Both the position numbers and the translations under genes were made by a program. From assembly GCA_002293065.1 (NCBI GenBank), contig DBCN01000028.1:19872-29592 (forward strand): a stretch of DNA of 9,721 nucleotides, given 5' to 3'. This document shows positions 7,401-9,721 of this stretch, one piece after another. Source of the DNA: Opitutia bacterium UBA957 (GTDB lineage Bacteria; Verrucomicrobiota; Verrucomicrobiia; Opitutales; UBA953). The notes below the pieces were generated by a model, which had not been told where the DNA came from, did no database searches, and saw nothing but the letters and a program-made list of their open reading frames with translations. Positions within the stretch are counted from its first letter, which is position 1. Every line of letters starts with the position of its first letter.

Positions 7401-9539
7401 CCCCGAGAGAACGATGGTGCCGTTGCCCGCCTTGATCAGGCCGAGGCCCGGGCTCGCTTCCCCGAGATTCCCCGTGAACGCCGTCACGGGTCCGGCCACC
7501 GTCGAACCCGTTGAACCCGTCAATGTCCGCGTGCCGCCGGAGAGCACGGCATCACCGGAGAAGATCAGGCTCTTCTCCGAGGGGACGGTCGCAAAAGTCG
7601 TGTTCGCCGCGAGGACCAAGGGATTGGGCACGGTGGTCGAAGAAGCGGTCGTGCTGCGCAATTTGGGACCGTTCAGCGTCAGCGTCCCCACCGAACCGAA
7701 GGCGGCGCCGTTCAGCACGGCCACTTCGCCGAGCCCATTCACGCTCGCGCCACCGGTGAAGGTGCTGGCGGCGCCGAAGTAGATGGCCCCCGACGCATTC
7801 GAAACGTTCAGCGACAGCGCGCCCTCGCCGGTGATGACGGACCCGATCGTGGCGGAGAACGCGCCCCAGGTCGTGATATTCCCACCGGCCTCGTTGAGCT
7901 GGATCCCGCGGTTGGACGCCATGGTAAAAGCGGCGGCCAGGTTGAGCGACAACCTGCCGCCGTTGAACACCAACTTGCCGGGCGTCTCCGCCGCCGGCAC
8001 CGCGCCCAGCGGGGAAGACGCGGCGCCGTTGGCGCCGTCCGTCGCGATGGAGAGCGTACCGCCATTCAGCGTCGTGATGCCGCTGTAGGTATTGGCCCCG
8101 GAAAGCGTCACGGTACCCGTGCTCGTGCTGCTGATGGTAAGGTTGGAGTTGCTCGCGGCCTTATTGACGATGGGGGCGGAAATCGTCACGCCGCTCGTGG
8201 TCGTCAGATTGAAGACCAATTCGTTCTCCGCACCGATCCCGACCGACCCGGTGCTCGCCGAGGAAATCGTCAGCAAGGCGGTCTGGATGCCGAGAATGCC
8301 GTTCAGGGTGTATTTGTTCGCGCCTAAGGCGATCGTGCACGCCGCCGTATTGTTGGCGATCAAGGCGAAGTTGTTCACCGCCCCGGTGAGGGTTTGCGTG
8401 GTGGTCGCGGTTCCTGTCGAATAAACGGTCGTGGCCACGCCACCCGTCGAGGCGAACGCGGTGGTCAAGGGACCACCCGACAACTGATATGGAGCGGAAG
8501 CCGCGCCGCGCACGGCGACGTAGCGGGTCGACGTCCCAGTGCCCCAGAAGGCATTGGCCCCCATGTAGGCGTAACTTCCCGCGGCCGGCATGGTCACCGC
8601 ACCGTTGAGCCCCGTCAGGCTGGTGATGTTGACGATTTCGTTGGTCGGCGCAGCGCCCGCCAAGCTGCTGGAGGACCCTGCGGTCCAAGGGGTGTTCGCC
8701 TGGAATACAATGGTGCTGCCGACTTGTCGCGTGACGGCCCCGAGGTTGAGCGTCAAATTCGTGGAGCTGCCGCCTTTGTTCAAGACAACCGGCGTCAGGC
8801 CCGAACCCAACAGCGTACTGGTGAAAGTCTGGGCGCTCGTCGCACCGGTCGCGTTCTTGCCGAGCACCGAAAAAGTCCCCCCGCTCAGGGTGAGGGCGTT
8901 CGCGCTGCTGACGAGGTTGGTCGGCGTGCTCAGGTTGGCGAAATCCAACGTCAACGTCCCCGCGCGCAAGGCAAGGCCACCGTTGAAGGTGTTCGTGGCG
9001 GCGCTGCTGAGCGTCAAAGTCCCTGGACCCACCTTGGTGAGGCCGAAACCAGAACCGCTCACGACACCCGGAATGGTCAACCCACCTGAACCCACGACCC
9101 AAGTCTGGCTCGCCCCCAACGCCAGGTTGATGCGTTGCGCGGAGATGACATCGCCGATCGTCACCGCGCCGCCGCCCGTGGTCAGGCCGCCCGCACCCAA
9201 GGTCAGGTATTGTTCCAAAGCGCTGCTCTGGTTGGTCAACGTGACCGGCGACGGGTCGGTGAAGGTGAGGCTGTTGACGCTGGCGGAAGAGGCGAAATCG
9301 ATGCTGAGGCTCCCCGCTTGATTGCCTGGCCCCAGGATGAACAAGTCATCGGCAATCGTCGGGGCGGTCAGGCTCGACCAATTCGCGGCGACACTCCACG
9401 TACCACCGGTGGCCCCGGTCCACGTCAGATTCGCCGCCGGTGCCGACGAAGCCAGGCTCAACATCGCTGCCGCCCAAAGCATTTTCCTTTGCACGGAAAA
9501 ACGTCCAAATCGACGTACCTTGGGGTGTGCCGTTAGCAT
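1500..9539 (-). CDS. Giant secreted PATR-repeat protein with C-terminal PEP-CTERM sorting signal
   Basis: This is a predicted extracellular beta-helical surface or matrix protein of 2,679 residues from ATG 9539 to TAA 1500-1502. A signal peptide ends near A35. The W-G...NW head motif (W40, N53-W54) opens a passenger with PATR-type repeats (pattern GTLxLSGxNTYTGxTxVxxG) centred near residues 183, 483, 592, 715, 833, 1022, 1142, 1444, 1553, 1766, 2081 and 2186. A second head motif begins at W1306. A five-copy N(Q/L)(T/S)G module occupies about 1834-1990, and the C-terminus is PEP (2650-2652), a hydrophobic helix and RRR. Composition is Gly/Thr/Ala/Ser/Asn-rich with only about three cysteines. 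There is no autotransporter barrel, so export should use Sec followed by exosortase processing. The frame extends to ATG 9599, but that codon lies in a decayed repeat copy, so 9539 is preferred. ATG 9482 and an in-frame GTG at 9494 are alternatives. No clear Shine-Dalgarno was found at any of them. The ligand and exact role are unknown. Confidence 0.93.
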   Translation of the reverse strand: MLTAHPKVRRFGRFSVQRKMLWAAAMLSLASSAPAANLTWTGATGGTWSVAANWSSLTAPTIADDLFILGPGNQAGSLSIDFASSASVNSLTFTDPSPVTLTNQSSALEQYLTLGAGGLTTGGGAVTIGDVISAQRINLALGASQTWVVGSGGLTIPGVVSGSGFGLTKVGPGTLTLSSAATNTFNGGLALRAGTLTLDFANLSTPTNLVSSANALTLSGGTFSVLGKNATGATSAQTFTSTLLGSGLTPVVLNKGGSSTNLTLNLGAVTRQVGSTIVFQANTPWTAGSSSSLAGAAPTNEIVNITSLTGLNGAVTMPAAGSYAYMGANAFWGTGTSTRYVAVRGAASAPYQLSGGPLTTAFASTGGVATTVYSTGTATTTQTLTGAVNNFALIANNTAACTIALGANKYTLNGILGIQTALLTISSASTGSVGIGAENELVFNLTTTSGVTISAPIVNKAASNSNLTISSTSTGTVTLSGANTYSGITTLNGGTLSIATDGANGAASSPLGAVPAAETPGKLVFNGGRLSLNLAAAFTMASNRGIQLNEAGGNITTWGAFSATIGSVITGEGALSLNVSNASGAIYFGAASTFTGGASVNGLGEVAVLNGAAFGSVGTLTLNGPKLRSTTASSTTVPNPLVLAANTTFATVPSEKSLIFSGDAVLSGGTRTLTGSTGSTVAGPVTAFTGNLGEASPGLGLIKAGNGTIVLSGTSTYTGPTSVTAGRLLITKAAGLYNGQAAFWNDANISVASGATLALGVGPSGTSFTSAHLDTLLSLGSASTGFQSGSFVGLDTSDGDFTYSGTIADTNAGLNVLGVIKLGANRLALAGPNTYTGMTMLGAGTLVAQHPAAFGPAGKVIAYVVNSAGGTSGAASSGNLEFATDSTVNAYILSGTSSFATSLTLNRLTDGAAFTQVLSELRLGNNTFTFNKGARVTSGVPSVSFSLVNLTAGAAGTSTLIPTDTTIALVGPVNIGSNNAAKTLALDGNTVGNTISGDVTDGINVLSLLKSGTSTWALSGSNSYTGVTTVNAGTLVLGGTNIGTGATAIVGGTLQASADGALNPNSALTLTDAAAAVLDLNGTANAIGSLAGGGALGGNVTLGAGTLTVGGLNTSTTYAGSISGPGGLVKVGAGTLSLSGNHTYAGPTQVNGGVLEVNGSLANSSVTVNADTTMIGVGSVMAATINSGGVLSPATAVTAGTLSIGTLLLKDGARLSLECGPTTDLVAVTSPNGLTIEGGAISLFATGGLLPLSSDGTYTLFTYATAFNGASNKLSILNSVAGKTYSLNDTGSALQVVVGTATTSDWNGALGDNLWSSGGAGGNWKDAAAPNGLGAVINFGLDALTPTTVALGGPRTVGAVSFDNANAFTLGTNADMLTLDNGIAAAGLAVTSGSHVINAPVRLNGPVNLAPAAGTSLTLNGVVSGLGKSLSLVGAGTATLNAANTYSGGTVLAAGLLNLGHDSGLGSGTITFAGGSLDAVTGSRTLTGNNPIQVAGDFAFVGTNSLNFGTGTVTIPSTKTLTVTAGTLTMGGTVTGTGFIKAGNGTLELLGNNTFAGSLTLSASGGTVILSGNNSGRPANANGLTVIGSGAKLQLQANGANTTAGVSTVLSAETSGNVKPLSLTDGGTLQLLSDASVAFAGTNNMGGLAAANVTIDLGKVSAAGIGRTLVLAPAGFAVSAATVNVTSADSYTLSLPVISGAGAGINTFNPTTANLLIGNYSGTAATTLALGGTHTANRVTGIISNGGGTTTVHKTGPGTWELQGLNTYTGVTVVREGTLVLSGSRVGTALSGQINVSDTAGLNATLNIVDGSYSIASAINVGNAPTTAATGTVNQTGGAILFTGPTGNQLLVGQGTVGNLGVYNLSGGSITTIASATRGVMLGVNGGGTSTAIFNLSGTGSLNMNVAGGASGNAILQIGRSDTVASNCNATFNQTGGTANVGILTIGGGATSGSTGLVSTLNLTGGYFWANSFTLLAAGATNTATINIGGTALVHLPAFPTVRGAGSTATLNFDGGTLRPTVSSTAYLSGLTNAFIKAGGARFDTNANDITVAQRLLTDANSLGGGLTKDGYGTLTLTGNNTFTGRVNINGGVLAINADVALGAVPAAVTADQIVLAGGTLQATTDTVLSANRGITLAVNTVGTLSTATGSTFAVNGKITNGAGSGTVNLSLGSANSGTIVLNGANDFTGTTDLYGGTTVLGTVAALGTSSVNVWPGANLDLNHLNPSGLPITLAGGGLLKTTTYTGAVTFLATSLDAPALSLAGPSTKVRILAGQTVDLAGEARPIEFTGGTLNGLATFAGNLIVKTTLDAAAGSISGGAVTLEGGTINLQGLVSTKALNYASGQLLNAANYSGNVDLLGTVTLTPGTLGNGVLQVGTGDAVTLADDGLSNALAISGGSFDFNGKSASSTVSYVNGALLNASGLSGDVTLAYVGTKTFTAGSLGAGRVIVPSGATLDFGAGFNNAVRNTGGAVNNGANYAGTMTYAGGQSVAVSADQVAKLFFESGTTAKGSGTLTSLGFGAGSAYTLSMKDTASVAGLGYDSVVVSGVLNLASLSAANRLTVNLVSLDGGNVAGGNLANQTFAWNSPKHFTLFKYGTLTLGNGVTNVADLFTVNYANFKDAYGVTAEADWFTVSNDSANGAIVLTAIPEPSTYGLGLAGLALAFAAIRRRPRKTGAV
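1503..1595 (-). other. PEP-CTERM sorting signal
   Basis: The last 31 residues comprise PEP (residues 2650-2652), ST, a hydrophobic Gly/Ala/Leu helix of about 15 residues and a basic RRRPRK tail. This is the classical tripartite signal recognised by EpsH/XrtA-type exosortases, which cleave near PEP and release the protein to the outer surface or matrix. No exosortase gene is in this window. Confidence 0.93.
2080..2520 (-). repeat. Degenerate threefold repeat near the C-terminus of the giant protein
   Basis: Three related stretches, SGQLLNAANYSGNV, NGALLNASGLSGDV and GGAVNNGANYAGTM, occur at roughly residues 2350, 2419 and 2475. Each pairs an N-rich turn with a (S/A)G(N/D/T)(V/M) strand. They form a separate repeat type between the last PATR repeat and the terminal stalk. 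Confidence 0.5.
3560..4050 (-). repeat. Five-copy N(Q/L)(T/S)G protein-repeat module inside the giant gene
   Basis: The motifs VNQTGG, YNLSGG, FNLSGT, FNQTGG and LNLTGG place their asparagines at residues 1834, 1864, 1895, 1933 and 1962, spaced 30, 31, 38 and 29 residues. This fits a beta-helix of about 30 residues per unit. It differs from the PATR pattern on either side and fills most of the 315-residue gap between the PATR repeats at 1766 and 2081. Similar NQTGG repeats are common in PEP-CTERM proteins of planctomycetes and verrucomicrobia. Confidence 0.6.
5568..5624 (-). other. Internal second head module (W-N-G...W-S...N-W) of the giant protein
   Basis: Residues 1306-1324 read WNG, then W1315-S, then N1323-W1324, followed by a proline-containing PNG segment and VINFG. 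This mirrors the N-terminal W40...N53-W54 head. It follows a YTLFTY/AGKTYSL stretch that usually closes a PATR passenger. The protein is therefore two passengers head to tail, with the junction near the midpoint. Confidence 0.6.
9435..9539 (-). other. Predicted Sec signal peptide of the giant protein (residues 1-35)
   Basis: The n-region is basic (KVRRFGRFSVQRK), the h-region is MLWAAAMLSLASS, and the c-region APA gives Ala at -3 and -1, with cleavage before ANLTW. The n-region is long if translation starts at 9539. Starting at the GTG at 9494 would give a compact signal peptide of about 20 residues that keeps the QRK charges. Starting at ATG 9482 would lose them. Confidence 0.75.
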
Positions 9540-9600
9540 GAATTTAGGGAAATCCACCCATCCCATTAGGCAAGAGCGGATGCCGAATAAGTCCACCATA

Positions 9601-9667
9601 TCGGGTAGGGTTGGCTCACTGTATCGGGTAGGGTTGGCGTACTGTATCGGGTAGGGTTGGCACTGCG
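9601..9667 (+). repeat. 23-bp tandem array of half-palindromes upstream of the giant gene
   Basis: Units start at 9601, 9624 and 9647. Each opens TCGGGTAGGGTTGGC; the first two continue with a variable dinucleotide (TC, GT) and then ACTGTA, while the third runs directly into the complete palindrome at 9650-9678. The first two units therefore look like copies of its left arm with GTAG attached. A more decayed edge reaches ATG 9599 (reading GATATGG where the units read GATACAG). The interval 9540-9600 shows no convincing promoter or Shine-Dalgarno site. Confidence 0.75.
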
Positions 9668-9678
9668 TGCCAACCTAG
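9650..9678 (+). repeat. REP-like palindrome c, copy 2 (inverted, perfect 9-bp stem)
   Basis: GTAG (9651-9654) is followed by stem arms GGTTGGCAC (9655-9663) and GTGCCAACC (9667-9675) around TGC, then TAG. The element is inverted relative to the neighbour at 9696-9721. Its stem carries TTGG/CCAA where relatives have TCAG/CTGA, so changes in both arms keep pairing intact. Confidence 0.75.
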
Positions 9679-9695
9679 CCTGCCTTTCAATCCCC

Positions 9696-9721
9696 CTAGG
9701 TCGGCACGCAGTGCTGACCCT
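9696..9721 (-). repeat. REP-like palindrome c, copy 3 (cut by window end)
   Basis: Stem arms GGTCGGCAC (9699-9707) and GTGCTGACC (9711-9719) surround GCA, with one G.T wobble. CTAG precedes it, and CCCT at the window edge is the start of the CCCTACC seen in copy 1. With 9650-9678 it forms an inverted pair separated by 17 bases, the arrangement called a REPIN. Confidence 0.7.

Noticed and set aside
8161..9102. 313-codon minus-strand open frame overlapping the giant gene in another frame
   Set aside because: It is an alternate-frame reading of the PATR region, rich in Arg/His/Gln, with no ribosome site or domain.
9482..9500. TTTTCC/GGAAAA inverted repeat in the signal-peptide codons
   Set aside because: It is a six-base stem of low information inside coding sequence, with no relation to the other palindromes; expected by chance.
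9601..9721. Possible CRISPR array
   Set aside because: The 23-bp units are contiguous with no spacers and are halves of a neighbouring palindrome.

Overview
The window is GC-rich bacterial DNA holding two real genes, both on the minus strand, separated and flanked by short palindromic repeats. The best guess for the source is a member of the Verrucomicrobiota, possibly the Opitutae. That rests on a giant PATR-repeat surface protein ending in a PEP-CTERM signal, a clade II single-chain PurL, and intergenic REP-like hairpins. It is an inference from gene content, with no marker gene to confirm it.

Layout in minus-strand transcription order. Bases 9540-9721 are an upstream region packed with repeats: two REP-like palindromes in inverted orientation, and a 23-bp tandem array made of left halves of the same palindrome. 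Bases 9539-1500 are one uninterrupted gene of about 2,680 codons. It encodes a secreted, low-cysteine, Gly/Thr/Ala/Ser/Asn-rich protein with a signal peptide, twelve autotransporter-associated beta-strand (PATR) repeats in two head-to-tail halves, an inserted five-copy N-Q/L-T/S-G module with a period of about 30 residues, and a C-terminal PEP-CTERM tripartite signal. It has no autotransporter beta-barrel. Bases 1499-1131 are a 369-bp gap with at least five hairpins, most carrying the tetranucleotide GTAG (or CTAC on the other side) next to the stem. Bases 1130-1 are the first ~376 codons of purL, which runs off the left edge.

The two genes share an orientation but show no functional link. 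One is de novo purine synthesis. The other is a structural cell-surface or matrix protein expected to be processed by an exosortase encoded elsewhere. The hairpin-filled gap argues against tight co-transcription.

The parts most worth a second look are the non-coding repeats: a REP-like family with apparent compensatory stem changes, a 78-bp element with near-perfect terminal inverted repeats, and half-palindromes in tandem just upstream of the giant gene. The architecture of the giant protein is also notable, for its ~105-123-residue super-period and the second head module near its midpoint. No CRISPR array, tRNA, rRNA, transposase gene or defence system was seen.
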